A DNA stretch of 64,000 nucleotides, from assembly GCA_963668435.2 (NCBI GenBank), contig CAXXSC010000010.1, positions 248,001 through 312,000 of the forward strand, given 5' to 3'. The DNA is from G963668435 sp963668435 (GTDB lineage: Bacteria > Latescibacterota > Latescibacteria > Latescibacterales > Latescibacteraceae). Below, in pieces: positions 9,477 through 18,888 of this stretch. The notes below the pieces were generated by a model. It made no database searches, was not told where the DNA came from, and was given only the letters and a program-made list of their open reading frames with translations. Both the position numbers and the translations under genes were made by a program. How positions within the stretch are numbered: position 1 is the stretch's first letter; every line of letters begins with the position of its first letter.

Positions 9477-10220
9477 TTACATGACCATACCGCCATCAAC
9501 GCAAATAACCTGACCGGTCACATACGCGGCATCGTCCGATGCAAGAAAGGCTGTAACATTGGCAACATCATCCGCACTTCCCGGCCTGTTCATGGGAATT
9601 GCAGTGAGAAAAGCCTCTTTTGCCTCCTCGGTCATGTGGTCTGTCATTTCGGTCTGAATGAAACCGGGAGCTATCGCATTGACCGTGATTCCGCGTGTAG
9701 CCAGCTCTTTTGCCATTGTCTTGGTCAGACCGATAAGACCGGCTTTCGAAGCTGAGTAGTTAGCCTGTCCGGCATTACCGACAACACCAACAACTGAAGC
9801 CATATTGACGATACGGCCGTAACGGGCTTTCATCATGCTCCTGATAACCGCTTTTGTCGCATTGTAGGAACCGGTGAGGTTGACAGCAATAACAGCGTCC
9901 CAGTCATCCTGTTTCATGCGCATCATGAGCGCATCGCGAGTGATACCGGCATTATTGACAAGGATATCGATCTTGCCGAAATCAGCCAGGCAGTCGGCAA
10001 CCGCTTTCTGTACACTGTCAACATCGGTGACATTCATCTGGTAGGCGCGGGCGGTAATACCGAGCTTTGACAGCTCATCAGCCGTTTCCTGCGACCCCTC
10101 GAGATTGACATCGCAGACAGCAATGTCAGCACCGTCTTTTGCCAGACGCTCCCCTATTGATTTTCCGATGCCTCTGGCACCGCCGGTAATGAGGGCAACC
10201 TTACCCTTGAGATCAGCCAT
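9477..10220 (-). CDS. fabG: 3-oxoacyl-ACP reductase
   Basis: NADPH-dependent short-chain dehydrogenase that reduces 3-oxoacyl-ACP in each elongation cycle. The Rossmann motif TGGARGIGKSIGE is at about residues 12-24, NNAGITRD lies in the middle, and the catalytic Ser/Tyr/Lys set includes YSASKAG near residue 152. 247 residues. ATG 10220 is preceded by GGAGG at six bases, which decides it over the in-frame TTG at 10226. The start overlaps the fabD stop codon by eight bases. Confidence 0.97.
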   Translation of the reverse strand: MADLKGKVALITGGARGIGKSIGERLAKDGADIAVCDVNLEGSQETADELSKLGITARAYQMNVTDVDSVQKAVADCLADFGKIDILVNNAGITRDALMMRMKQDDWDAVIAVNLTGSYNATKAVIRSMMKARYGRIVNMASVVGVVGNAGQANYSASKAGLIGLTKTMAKELATRGITVNAIAPGFIQTEMTDHMTEEAKEAFLTAIPMNRPGSADDVANVTAFLASDDAAYVTGQVICVDGGMVM

Positions 10221-11130
10221 TTGCAACCTCCGTTATACTTTCGAGCCCGGAAACGGATTGTACCGGGAATTCCTTGTCAATACGACGAATCAAACCGGCC
10301 AATACAGCACCAGGACCTATTTCCAATGCGCTTTCGATACCAGCCTCACGCATAGCAGTCACACTTTCAGTCCAGCGGACAGATGAAGTCATCTGACGTA
10401 CCATGAGTTCCTTTATTTCGGCGGAATCAGTGACAGCATCGGCAGTCACATTGGAAAAGACCGGTGTTGCCGCATTATTCAGCGTGATGCTGTCAACAAC
10501 CGCAGCAAATTCGTCGCGCGCCCCCTCCATAAGCGGTGAATGGAACGCTCCGCTAACCTTGAGAGGAAGCACCCGTTTCGCACCAGCCTCTTTCAGCAGT
10601 GCACCGGCAGCGGCAACAGCATCTTTCTCACCGGAAATGACAAGCTGCAGAGGAGAGTTGATATTCGCGACCACAACAGTGCCCTCGGCCTTTTTACAGG
10701 CATCCTGAACTGCTGTTTGATCGAGACCGATAATAGCGGCCATCGTACCGATACCGTCAGGATCAACACCATCCATGATGCGGCCGCGCTCGGAAACAAG
10801 CTTGACGCCGTCCTCAAAGGAAAAAACACCAGCGGCATACCACGCGGCAAATTCACCGAGACTGTGACCGGCAAGACAAGATGCCGTTACACCTTTTTCA
10901 GCAAGTAGCTCGGCAAGAATCGCCTCAACGGTAAAAACCGCGGGCTGCGTGTATTTCGTCTGCGACAGTTGTTCGATTGGGCCATCGGTACAGAGTGCGA
11001 GGACATCAAAACCGGCGATATTACTCGCAGTCTCAAATCGGGCTTTCACCTCAGGGAAAGCTGACGCGATATCGACACCCATGCCGACAGCCTGCGCCCC
11101 CTGTCCGGGAAAAAGAAACGCGTATTTCAT
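10213..11130 (-). CDS. fabD: Malonyl-CoA:ACP transacylase
   Basis: Loads malonate onto acyl-carrier protein. The 305-residue protein starts with the typical FLFPGQGAQAVGMG. The nucleophile serine is in LAGHSLGEFAAWYAAG (about residues 88-103), and the catalytic histidine in KVSGAFHSPLMEGA near residue 200. The ATG overlaps the fabH stop by one base (TAATG), so the two are translationally coupled. Confidence 0.97.
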   Translation of the reverse strand: MKYAFLFPGQGAQAVGMGVDIASAFPEVKARFETASNIAGFDVLALCTDGPIEQLSQTKYTQPAVFTVEAILAELLAEKGVTASCLAGHSLGEFAAWYAAGVFSFEDGVKLVSERGRIMDGVDPDGIGTMAAIIGLDQTAVQDACKKAEGTVVVANINSPLQLVISGEKDAVAAAGALLKEAGAKRVLPLKVSGAFHSPLMEGARDEFAAVVDSITLNNAATPVFSNVTADAVTDSAEIKELMVRQMTSSVRWTESVTAMREAGIESALEIGPGAVLAGLIRRIDKEFPVQSVSGLESITEVANG

Positions 11131-12116
11131 TATTCAAACCTCACCAGTGAAGCACCCCAGGTCATGCCGCTGCCGAATCCGACAAGAACAACTGTCGATC
11201 CATCGGTGATACTCTTGTCCTCGATCGCTTCGTGCAATGCAATCGGGATTGTGGCGGCAGAGGTGTTTCCATATTTTTCAATATTAACGTAGGCCTTCTC
11301 AGGCGGCATGGAAAGCTTTTTCGCCGTGCTCTTAATGATCCTGAGATTTGCCTGATGAGCAATAAGCAGGTCCATATCCTCAACCGTCAAACCGTTCTTT
11401 TTCAGAACTTCTTTCGTGATGCCGGACATGGAGGTCGTCGCCTCGCGGTAAAGGCCTTTACCGGTCATTTTCAGATAGTGCATCCTGTTCTGAACTGTTT
11501 CTTCGGAAGCGGGCAATCTGGAACCACCGGCAGGCATATACAGCAGGTCGGTATTGGAACCGTCCGCCCTGATAATCGTATCGATTATCTTGCCGCCTTT
11601 GCCGCCATTCGAGACAACCGCGGCACCGGCTCCATCGCCGAAAAGCACGCAGGTATTTCGATCAGTCCAGTCAACAACACGCGAAAGTGTCTCACTGCCG
11701 ATTACGAGGATGTTTTTCGCAGCACCGGACGCAACCATCGACGAGGCGACCGAGATCGCATACACAAAACCTGTGCAGGCAGCCGAAATATCGAAGCAAC
11801 CCGCGTTTTTCGCACCAATCAGGTGCTGGACAAAACAGGCAGACGAAGGAAACGGCATTTCAGGCATCATGGTCGCGACAATGACAACATCGATATCGAG
11901 CGCATCGACACCGGCGTTAGCCATAGCCTTTTTAGCGGCCTCTGCGCCAAGCGTAGCAACTGTTTCACCGTCTCCGGCGATCCTTCTCGTGACTATCCCG
12001 GTGCGAGACTGTATCCACTCGTCACTGGTATCGACAAGTTCCTCGAGTTTATGATTGTCCCAGACTGTATTCGGAACGGCAAATCCCGTTCCCGTTATGG
12101 TCGGTATATTATTCAT
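11130..12116 (-). CDS. fabH: Beta-ketoacyl-ACP synthase III
   Basis: Starts fatty-acid synthesis by condensing acetyl-CoA (or a branched acyl-CoA) with malonyl-ACP. The Cys-His-Asn triad is present: cysteine in FDISAACTGFVYAIS, histidine in LLIAHQANLRI, and asparagine in KYGNTSAATIP. About 328 residues. ATG 12116 is chosen; a GTG at 12125 would add three residues and overlap plsX further. It overlaps plsX upstream and fabD downstream, as in most plsX-fabH-fabD operons. Confidence 0.97.
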   Translation of the reverse strand: MNNIPTITGTGFAVPNTVWDNHKLEELVDTSDEWIQSRTGIVTRRIAGDGETVATLGAEAAKKAMANAGVDALDIDVVIVATMMPEMPFPSSACFVQHLIGAKNAGCFDISAACTGFVYAISVASSMVASGAAKNILVIGSETLSRVVDWTDRNTCVLFGDGAGAAVVSNGGKGGKIIDTIIRADGSNTDLLYMPAGGSRLPASEETVQNRMHYLKMTGKGLYREATTSMSGITKEVLKKNGLTVEDMDLLIAHQANLRIIKSTAKKLSMPPEKAYVNIEKYGNTSAATIPIALHEAIEDKSITDGSTVVLVGFGSGMTWGASLVRFE

Positions 12117-13152
12117 TATTATCACTGTTTGTTTTGGCCAGTTCTTGTTTTATCTGCTCGTTCATACCTTCCTGCACCAGTTTTCTGGCCACCAGGACAG
12201 CATTTTTTATCGCCAACGCGGACGAATTGCCGTGGCAGATTATCGAAACGCCATCGACACCGAGGAGCGGTGCGCCACCGTAATCCTCAGGGGTCATATC
12301 GCGCTTAATTTCAGTGAGTGCCGGTTTCAACATCAAAGCGGCCAGTTTCCAGATCAGGTTACCGGCAACTTTCTTCCTGATATTGTGAACAACGAAACCG
12401 AAGGCGCTTTCGCCAAACTTCAAAAGTACATTTCCAACGAAACCGTCACAGACGACAACATCCGCAACACCCTCAAAAATATCCCGCCCCTCGATATTCC
12501 CTATGAAATCGAGCTCGGATTGTTCAAGGATATCGTAGGTTTCATTGGTCAGATCATTGCCTTTTCCCTTTTCTTCGCCGATGTTCAGCAAGGCTACGCG
12601 AGGATTTTCATAACCAAGCAGCCTTTTAGTAAAAATTGAAGCCATTACCCCAAACTGATAGAGATTCTCCGGCTTACAGTCGGTATTGGCACCGACATCG
12701 GCAATGACGACAATATTCTTTTTCGAGGGGAAAAGAGTAAGGATAGCGGGCCGCTGAACACCAGCAAGTCGCCCCATATAAAGAAGTGATGAAGCCATGG
12801 CAGCACCGGTGTTGCCAGCTGATATCACAGCATCGACATCACCGGTCCTGCAAAGCTTGTTGGCCACAACTATAGAGGCGTTTTTACGGCTTCGAATCGC
12901 CCTGGCGGGAGATTCATGCATGCCTATAACCTCTTCAGCATGAACGACAGAAATCCTTTCACGGCAGGACTCAGCCTTCTTTGCTGCGATCATCTCATTG
13001 AGAACCGGCGTTACTGAATCGCTGTTGCCTACAAGACTTACGGCAATATCCTTTTCAGTAAGCACAGCTTCGAGACTACCCGCAACAAGAACATCGGGGT
13101 AATTATCCCCGCCCATTGCGTCCACTGCTATTCTTATCACTCGATCGGCCAT
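12109..13152 (-). CDS. plsX: Phosphate acyltransferase PlsX
   Basis: Makes acyl-phosphate from acyl-ACP for phospholipid synthesis (the PlsX/PlsY route). The 347-residue product begins IRIAVDAMGGDNYPDVLVAG and contains the family stretches SAGNTGAAMASSL and DGFVGNVLLKFGES. Position between rpmF and fabH is the conserved one. No obvious ribosome-binding sequence precedes ATG 13152, only 17 bases after the rpmF stop codon. Confidence 0.96.
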   Translation of the reverse strand: MADRVIRIAVDAMGGDNYPDVLVAGSLEAVLTEKDIAVSLVGNSDSVTPVLNEMIAAKKAESCRERISVVHAEEVIGMHESPARAIRSRKNASIVVANKLCRTGDVDAVISAGNTGAAMASSLLYMGRLAGVQRPAILTLFPSKKNIVVIADVGANTDCKPENLYQFGVMASIFTKRLLGYENPRVALLNIGEEKGKGNDLTNETYDILEQSELDFIGNIEGRDIFEGVADVVVCDGFVGNVLLKFGESAFGFVVHNIRKKVAGNLIWKLAALMLKPALTEIKRDMTPEDYGGAPLLGVDGVSIICHGNSSALAIKNAVLVARKLVQEGMNEQIKQELAKTNSDNNE

Positions 13153-13169
13153 TGGAATCGGGTTAAGGT

Positions 13170-13352
13170 TTACGCCTCGACCGGCTCGATAACCTGCCTG
13201 TTCTTATAATATCCGCAACCGGGGCAAACACGATGCGGCATAACCGGCTGTCCACAATGGGAACAGGTGGCTTTACCAGCGGCTTGCAGCTTCCAGTGGG
13301 AACGGCGCATACCTTTTTTCGACTTAGAGGTCTTTCTTTTCGGGACTGGCAT
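13170..13352 (-). CDS. rpmF: 50S ribosomal protein L32
   Basis: Small basic ribosomal protein of 60 residues. It has the conserved start MPVPKRKTSKSKKGMRRSHW and two CxxC pairs (CSHC and CPGC), so it is the zinc-binding form of L32. It sits between yceD and plsX, the most conserved neighbourhood for this gene. GGAGAC lies just before the ATG. Confidence 0.97.
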   Translation of the reverse strand: MPVPKRKTSKSKKGMRRSHWKLQAAGKATCSHCGQPVMPHRVCPGCGYYKNRQVIEPVEA

Positions 13353-13379
13353 GATGTCTCCTTTCGATATTACTTTACT

Positions 13380-13937
13380 TTAATTATTGCTTTTTTTATT
13401 CGTTTTTCCGCTGCCGAGAAGGCTCTGAAGATCTTTCCACCTCTCATCGACATGGGAGGCATGGCAATCGCAACTCTCAGTGTTGAGATTGGCACCGCAA
13501 CTGCTGCATAACCCCTTGCATTCATCGTCACAGACAACCTTCATGGGCATATCCAGCATGAAAGCATCCCTGACAAAAGGCGCGAGCTCAATATCATTTG
13601 TATCGTCGTCGAGAAGGATATAGCTGGTCTCTTCGCTGTCCTCACTGCTGAAGTCTTCCGAAGCCTCGCCTCTTTTCATCTTTCTCGCAACAACAGTGAA
13701 ATCATCGAGCATCTCGCGAGAAAACTTCTCAAGACAGCGAGAACACTCAAAGTCAATATTAACACTGAGCTTACAGCGAACCGTGGCGATATCGTCATTA
13801 CGGTTGACCTTGCAGTTCAACACAAAATCACCAAATGACACAACACCTTCGATCGGACCGATCTCAAGATCTTCCGCCGTTGCAGTCAGTGTTTCTTCAC
13901 GACTGTGATATTGTGATTCAAATATATCAAGCTTCAT
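13380..13937 (-). CDS. DUF177 / YceD family protein, probable 23S rRNA accumulation factor
   Basis: Member of the YceD family that precedes rpmF in many bacteria and is linked to 23S rRNA accumulation or large-subunit assembly. The 185-residue product has the core pattern INIDFECSRCLEKF-like (here VNIDFECSRCLEKFSRE), an acidic middle, and the C-terminal cysteine cluster CDDECKGLCSSCGANLN. The start is ATG 13937, with AAGGA upstream; the longer open frame to 14033 is rejected because it would run through the promoter. It is the first gene of the fatty-acid operon. Confidence 0.9.
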   Translation of the reverse strand: MKLDIFESQYHSREETLTATAEDLEIGPIEGVVSFGDFVLNCKVNRNDDIATVRCKLSVNIDFECSRCLEKFSREMLDDFTVVARKMKRGEASEDFSSEDSEETSYILLDDDTNDIELAPFVRDAFMLDMPMKVVCDDECKGLCSSCGANLNTESCDCHASHVDERWKDLQSLLGSGKTNKKSNN

Positions 13938-13950
13938 AACAAATCCTTTA

Positions 13951-13979
13951 ATTATACTCAATTTAGAGACAAAAGTCAA
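13951..13979 (-). promoter_or_regulatory. Sigma-70-type promoter of the yceD-rpmF-plsX-fab operon
   Basis: On the minus strand TTGACT (13979-13974) and TATAAT (13956-13951) are separated by exactly 17 bases, a near-consensus housekeeping promoter. The predicted transcription start is near 13944, only about seven bases before the yceD ATG, so the transcript would have almost no leader. Confidence 0.8.
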
Positions 13980-14157
13980 GCCCATATTTAGCACACAGAC
14001 AAACGACAGTATCCAACATACGGTATAGCGCATGTCAAAGCGTATGAAAAAGAAGAGGCTGTCAAATATGGAGTGGTCAACAATTCCTTACATTGGCATT
14101 CAGCTAAAGCGGCAAAACATGAATCCGGATTTCGACAGATGTTTCAAGCGCCGCTTT

Positions 14158-15714
14158 CTACATGATACACTGATAGGCCTCACGTTCGATGAATAGCTCT
14201 ACCAAATCTGTGTCGAGACGTCCGTTCCCGGCCTCTTCACGAAGGATTTTTATTGTCACCGGCAAAGGTAGCGGCGGTTTGTAAGGCCGATCTTTTGCAG
14301 TCAAGGCATCAAAAATATCAGCAATAGCCAGCATTCTCGCCTGAAGCGGGATTGCCTCAGCGGTCAGGCCCTTGGGATAGCCTGAGCCATTGAGCATCTC
14401 ATGATGCGTAGCGGCAATAGCGGGGATATTCCGGAACTCCTCGGTAAAAGGAATTTTCTCGAGGATCTTGAGAGTGTGGACGACATGACTTTCGATTTCT
14501 TTCCGTTCATCTGAAGTAAGATTGCCTTTTCTGACCAGCAGATTGGTCAATTCGTATTCAGTCAGGAACGGCTGCTCATCGCCATTGATATCCCGATAGG
14601 TCTTTTCGGCTATGCTTCTAAGCTGCACCTCATCCTCGTCGGTGTAATACTTTGGTATGTTCAGTTTTTCTATAAGGGCGAGATCTTCATCGAGTATAGC
14701 AAGTTTTGCCGTATTATCGGTTTTCAGAGATGCAATTTCAGCATCGCTCATGCTCCGATCCTCAAGCAGACGATCTTTCAGATCGTTTTCCATGTCCCTT
14801 CGAACAAAAGCGAATCTGTTTTCGATCGCCTCCAGCCTGTCATCCGTGAGCTTGTTACTCTTATCGAGCACACTCTCCCGAACGCCTATCTTCCCGATGT
14901 CGTGAAGCAATGCGGCAATGCGAAGCTCGTTCAGCCCTTCTTCGTTGAACACAATATCCGAAAACGAACCATTATCCTCTGCATTGATGCAATGAGCAAG
15001 ACTCAGCACCAGTTCAGAAACACGGTCGGAATGACCAGCCGTGTGAGGACTTCGGGCATCGATTGCTTGCGCAGAATAGGTCACAATGCTTTCAAACAGG
15101 TTTTTCACCTGTAATATGAAACGAGAGTTAGAAATTGCGACTGCCGCCTGTGAGGTCAGTGACAAAACCAGACGCTGCATGTCGAGACTGAAAGGTTTCG
15201 GATTTCCATCGGCATCGAGAGCATTGATAAGCTGAATGACACCTATAATCTCATCTTTGTGGTCGCGCATTGGAACTGCAAGCATTGAAACCGACTGATA
15301 ATTCATATTCTTATCAAATTCGCGCATTGTGGTCAGGCTGAATGTGACATCATCGCCGACTTTTCCAAGATCTGCAATATTGAGGATATTACCGGTTGTC
15401 GCCACATAGCCGGCAATGCTTTTGGTGTTTATCGGTATTTTAAAAGGATTGAACGGCTGTTCCCCATGACGGCGCGAAAGCGTATCGTTCTGGGCAACTT
15501 CGAACGAAAGCTCCTCAGCCTCCTTGATATACAGGCTCCCGCCATCGGAACGCGTGAAACGCCGGACCTCATTCACAATCATCGAAAGAAGCCGGTTCAA
15601 ATTGTGTTCCGAGGTCAGCGCAAGACCGATCTGGTTGAGCTGCTCAACGATGTCCTTAAACTCTCTTAGCTCTTCGGCGAGCTTTTGCTCTCTTCTTTTA
15701 CTGTCTGTATCCAT
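14158..15714 (-). CDS. GAF domain plus HD-GYP domain protein, probable c-di-GMP phosphodiesterase
   Basis: Cytoplasmic signalling protein of about 518 residues: a short coiled-coil start, a GAF sensor domain (about residues 25-190), then an HD-GYP hydrolase domain. All metal and substrate motifs are present: HTAGHSDRV, LLHDIGKIGV, the histidine in IESHVVHTLKIL, THHEMLNGSGYPKGL and ADIFDALTAKDRPYK. HD-GYP enzymes hydrolyse cyclic di-GMP. Unusual is an extra stretch of roughly 110 mostly charged, helical residues between the HDIGK part and the third histidine. ATG 15714 has AAGGG upstream; TTG 15720 is also open. Gaps on both sides suggest its own transcription unit. Confidence 0.88.
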   Translation of the reverse strand: MDTDSKRREQKLAEELREFKDIVEQLNQIGLALTSEHNLNRLLSMIVNEVRRFTRSDGGSLYIKEAEELSFEVAQNDTLSRRHGEQPFNPFKIPINTKSIAGYVATTGNILNIADLGKVGDDVTFSLTTMREFDKNMNYQSVSMLAVPMRDHKDEIIGVIQLINALDADGNPKPFSLDMQRLVLSLTSQAAVAISNSRFILQVKNLFESIVTYSAQAIDARSPHTAGHSDRVSELVLSLAHCINAEDNGSFSDIVFNEEGLNELRIAALLHDIGKIGVRESVLDKSNKLTDDRLEAIENRFAFVRRDMENDLKDRLLEDRSMSDAEIASLKTDNTAKLAILDEDLALIEKLNIPKYYTDEDEVQLRSIAEKTYRDINGDEQPFLTEYELTNLLVRKGNLTSDERKEIESHVVHTLKILEKIPFTEEFRNIPAIAATHHEMLNGSGYPKGLTAEAIPLQARMLAIADIFDALTAKDRPYKPPLPLPVTIKILREEAGNGRLDTDLVELFIEREAYQCIM

Positions 15715-15841
15715 CCGCAACCCTTATTACAATAAAAACACTGATCTTTGCATACTAAGAATATACGCTAAAATATGAAAAAAGAAAGCAGCTTTTTCTC
15801 ATTGAACACGGTCTAATCGACAAGTTTTCCCGGCCCGGCAA

Positions 15842-17422
15842 TCAGAAACCGACAGCCTGGCCATCCTTGCGATGATCGGAGCCCGCGCAATAGCCGTCAT
15901 CAAGCCGGTAAATGAGTTGAGCGCCACCAAAATAAGCACCGCCAAGCTCCAGATTGTGGCCGCGTGATCTCAGTTCATCGAGAACGCTATTTTTAAAACC
16001 GGCTTCCACCTTGACCTCAAGACCTCCGGTAACATTCCATCTCGGCGCATCAGATGCTGCCTGGGGATTCTGACCATGATCGAATATCCGCACCATCATC
16101 TGTGCATGCCCCTGCGGCTGCATGTGACCGCCCATGACACCGAAACTCATGACCGGCATATCATCTTTGGTGACAAAAGCCGGAATGATTGTATGATAGG
16201 GGCGTTTTCTGCCTCCGACACGGTTCGGGTGGCCTTTTTCAACGCTGAAACAACGCCCCCTGTTCTGCATGGCGATACCGGTTCCCGGCACTACAATACC
16301 CGAACCGAATCCCATATAGTTCGACTGAATGAACGACACCATCATGCCGCTCTCATCAGCAGCGGTCAGATAGACCGTTCCACCTTTGGGAGGAATACCG
16401 TAATCCGGATCCTTTGCCACTTTCATATCGATGAGAGCCGCGCGTTCCTTGAGATATGATGAATCGAGAAGCGAACCCGAAGGAACATCCATATACTTTG
16501 GATCGGAAACATAGCGGTGAGCGTCGGCAAAAGCGAGTTTCATGGCCTCCATCTGGACATGAAGGCTGTCGGCGGAATCAACCGGATATTCTCGGATATC
16601 GGTATGCCGGAGAATTCCGAGCATTATCAGAGCAGCTATCCCCTGCCCGTTGGGGGGAATTTCGTGAATACGGTAACCATGATAATCAACAGCTATCGGT
16701 TCAACCCAGTCAGCTTTATGTGCCGCAAGGTCTTCAAGGGTCATACAGCCGCCTGTCGCTTTCGCGTGAGCAGCAATATTCTCGGCGATCTCTCCCTCGT
16801 AAAAAGCTTTGCCTTTTGTTGCCTTGATCCGGCAGAGGGTTTTTGCATGGTCGGCAAGAACCATGGTCTCCCCTGCTTTCGGAACGCGGCCATTGACAGT
16901 AAATGTGGCGGCAAAATCGGGATAATCCCGGTAGGTATTAGCGGCGGAGGCCCAGGCGTCAGCTGTGATTGGCGACACCTGGTGACCTTTGGCTGCATAC
17001 TCCACAGCGGGTGCGAACAGGTCCTCGAACGGCAGTTTGCCAAAACGTTCGGATAAAGCGACCCAGGCAGAGACACAGCCGGGCACCGTTACGGGATCCC
17101 ATCCGAAATCAGGCATATGCTCAAGGCCATCGAATTTTGCCGGATCGAGTGCGGCGGGAGAACGGCCCGAGGCGTTGATACCGCTGAGCTTGTCACCATC
17201 CCAGACAAGGGCGAAAGCATCGCTGCCGATACCGTTGCTTGTCGGCTCGACAACTGTCAGTGCGATGGCTGTTGCGAGGGCGGCATCGACAGCATTTCCA
17301 CCCTTGAGCAGCATCCTGAGCCCTGCCTGTGCGGCAAGAGGCTGAGAGGTCGCAACGATATTCCTCGCAAGAAGCGGCATACGCTGTGACCGATACGGAA
17401 AATCATATGAAAAAACACTCAT
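15842..17422 (-). CDS. Gamma-glutamyltransferase family protein
   Basis: N-terminal-nucleophile hydrolase of the gamma-glutamyltranspeptidase family, 526 residues. The two-subunit precursor layout is visible: N-terminal part with KGGNAVDAALATAIALTVVEP and GIGSDAF, and the small-subunit part beginning near the threonine of PPKGGTVYLTAADESG (about residue 360), followed by GRKRPYHTIIPAF and GVMGGHMQPQGHAQ. No signal peptide is seen, so it probably acts in the cytoplasm, unlike E. coli Ggt. The family includes glutathione hydrolases and cephalosporin acylase-like enzymes; the substrate here is unknown. GGGGGG precedes ATG 17422. It lies 67 bases after the DUF362 gene. Confidence 0.9.
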   Translation of the reverse strand: MSVFSYDFPYRSQRMPLLARNIVATSQPLAAQAGLRMLLKGGNAVDAALATAIALTVVEPTSNGIGSDAFALVWDGDKLSGINASGRSPAALDPAKFDGLEHMPDFGWDPVTVPGCVSAWVALSERFGKLPFEDLFAPAVEYAAKGHQVSPITADAWASAANTYRDYPDFAATFTVNGRVPKAGETMVLADHAKTLCRIKATKGKAFYEGEIAENIAAHAKATGGCMTLEDLAAHKADWVEPIAVDYHGYRIHEIPPNGQGIAALIMLGILRHTDIREYPVDSADSLHVQMEAMKLAFADAHRYVSDPKYMDVPSGSLLDSSYLKERAALIDMKVAKDPDYGIPPKGGTVYLTAADESGMMVSFIQSNYMGFGSGIVVPGTGIAMQNRGRCFSVEKGHPNRVGGRKRPYHTIIPAFVTKDDMPVMSFGVMGGHMQPQGHAQMMVRIFDHGQNPQAASDAPRWNVTGGLEVKVEAGFKNSVLDELRSRGHNLELGGAYFGGAQLIYRLDDGYCAGSDHRKDGQAVGF

Positions 17423-17489
17423 GGTCCCCCCTTGCCCGTGAGATTGTTTTCAGTTCTGCAATGAATAAAACGTCTATTACAACAGCTTT

Positions 17490-18878
17490 TCAGAAAAAAC
17501 GAAGCGGTGCATTTTTTGTCCGATAGACCCAGACACCCATTTTTGCCCGCTCAAGTGTTCGATAATCCGTTATTTTCTCTACAGTACGCGCTTTCAGTTC
17601 ATAAATCGGTATTCGCTCGATGTCATTCGTACCGAGACCACGTTCCGCGGCAATCCTGAGATACGGTAGCTCGCGCGGATCATGTCCCATAAGCCATGAG
17701 CTGACAGAATCGCAGGCAACCCGGTTTTTCGAGATGGCAATGAAATTGTTCAGGTGAAGCTTATTGGCGCCATCGACACCAACAATTCCCTCGACCATGT
17801 TGATGCCGGGAGTGATACAGGAATTGACATCCATCATACGCTGCCCCCACTGTTCACCCCAGAAAACCTTGTAGTCAGGCTTGAATGATCCGCGTTTATA
17901 GGCATCCCAGCCACCAGCAGTGTAATAGTCACGTACATGACCACCCTCATCCCAGTATTTGTAATTCTGATGGGCGTGTTTGACATAGAGGCGCTCGATC
18001 TCACGACGGTAATCAGGATTGAAGATGCCACGCTCAGAACCCCTGTTGAGTATCGAGGGCCACCCACCGCAGATATGCATATAACCGACCGGCATGATAC
18101 CCTGAAGGTTTTTGATGGTCAGTGTCGTGAACCCAAGCTGGTGGATACGGTCTTTCGCCATATTGACAAGAAATGTATCCTTTTCTCTGGTCAATCTGAA
18201 AAACGGTACCTTATGCATGACAACGCCATCAGGATAGTCGACCCATGTCAGCTCTTTTTTAACATAATCATCATAGTCAGCATACTTGCCCTCAGTGAAC
18301 ATGTGTCCGTGTTCCTCGAGGAGTTCGCAGATGCCTGATTGCACGAAATTCTCATGTTTTGCGCCGCCATTCGCTCCGATGATAACGTTTGTGTTGCCCA
18401 TATCTTTCAGCGCATCGGCAAAACCGGCCACAAAAGACGGATGGGTCGAAACACCATTGTTGACACTGCGCCTGTCTGCAGTGAAACCGCCGACGAAATT
18501 AGGCTTAAGGTAGGTTGTGCCGCCGTGATAGCGGCCTTTACGGAAAATACTTTCAGCCGCAGAGAAACCGACACGCTCGAACTGCTCATGTTCGGCAGGA
18601 AAACGGCCTTCTTCGTCTTTCTCCGAACTGACCTGTGTCCGAATCAGAAAAACAGCGTCTGGATTGTCAAGAATCTCCTCACGCAGAACAGGAGTGATAT
18701 TGCCTTTCTTGTTCTTACGGGTATATTCGATACCCTCAAGGACTGTTTTCGAACCAGGATCACGAAATGCCTTCGAACGTTCTCTGTCGGGTGCACTGAT
18801 AGCCGGATTCGCTGCAAAAACCGGAAGTGCCGTGATCAGTGCGCCGCCTTTCTGCAGCATTTCACGCCGTGTTGCCAT
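17490..18878 (-). CDS. Tat-exported DUF362 domain protein
   Basis: 462-residue protein with a twin-arginine signal (TRREMLQKGG followed by a hydrophobic stretch ending in FAANPAISA), so it is probably folded in the cytoplasm and exported. The body matches the DUF362 type: YLKPNFVGG, DALKDMGNTNVIIGANG, FLVNMAKDRIHQLGFTTL and IKNLQGIMPVGYMHICG. The family has no settled function; some members carry iron-sulfur domains, but no ferredoxin-type cysteine cluster is seen here. GGGGGCGG lies before the ATG. It is 11 bases after the sorting-domain protein gene, so the two are likely co-transcribed. Confidence 0.82.
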   Translation of the reverse strand: MATRREMLQKGGALITALPVFAANPAISAPDRERSKAFRDPGSKTVLEGIEYTRKNKKGNITPVLREEILDNPDAVFLIRTQVSSEKDEEGRFPAEHEQFERVGFSAAESIFRKGRYHGGTTYLKPNFVGGFTADRRSVNNGVSTHPSFVAGFADALKDMGNTNVIIGANGGAKHENFVQSGICELLEEHGHMFTEGKYADYDDYVKKELTWVDYPDGVVMHKVPFFRLTREKDTFLVNMAKDRIHQLGFTTLTIKNLQGIMPVGYMHICGGWPSILNRGSERGIFNPDYRREIERLYVKHAHQNYKYWDEGGHVRDYYTAGGWDAYKRGSFKPDYKVFWGEQWGQRMMDVNSCITPGINMVEGIVGVDGANKLHLNNFIAISKNRVACDSVSSWLMGHDPRELPYLRIAAERGLGTNDIERIPIYELKARTVEKITDYRTLERAKMGVWVYRTKNAPLRFF

Positions 18879-18888
18879 AACCGCCCCC

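Noticed and set aside
11232..12308. Long plus-strand open frame (358 codons)
   Set aside because: Antisense to fabH and the end of plsX; composition is that of a shadow frame, rich in Arg and His.
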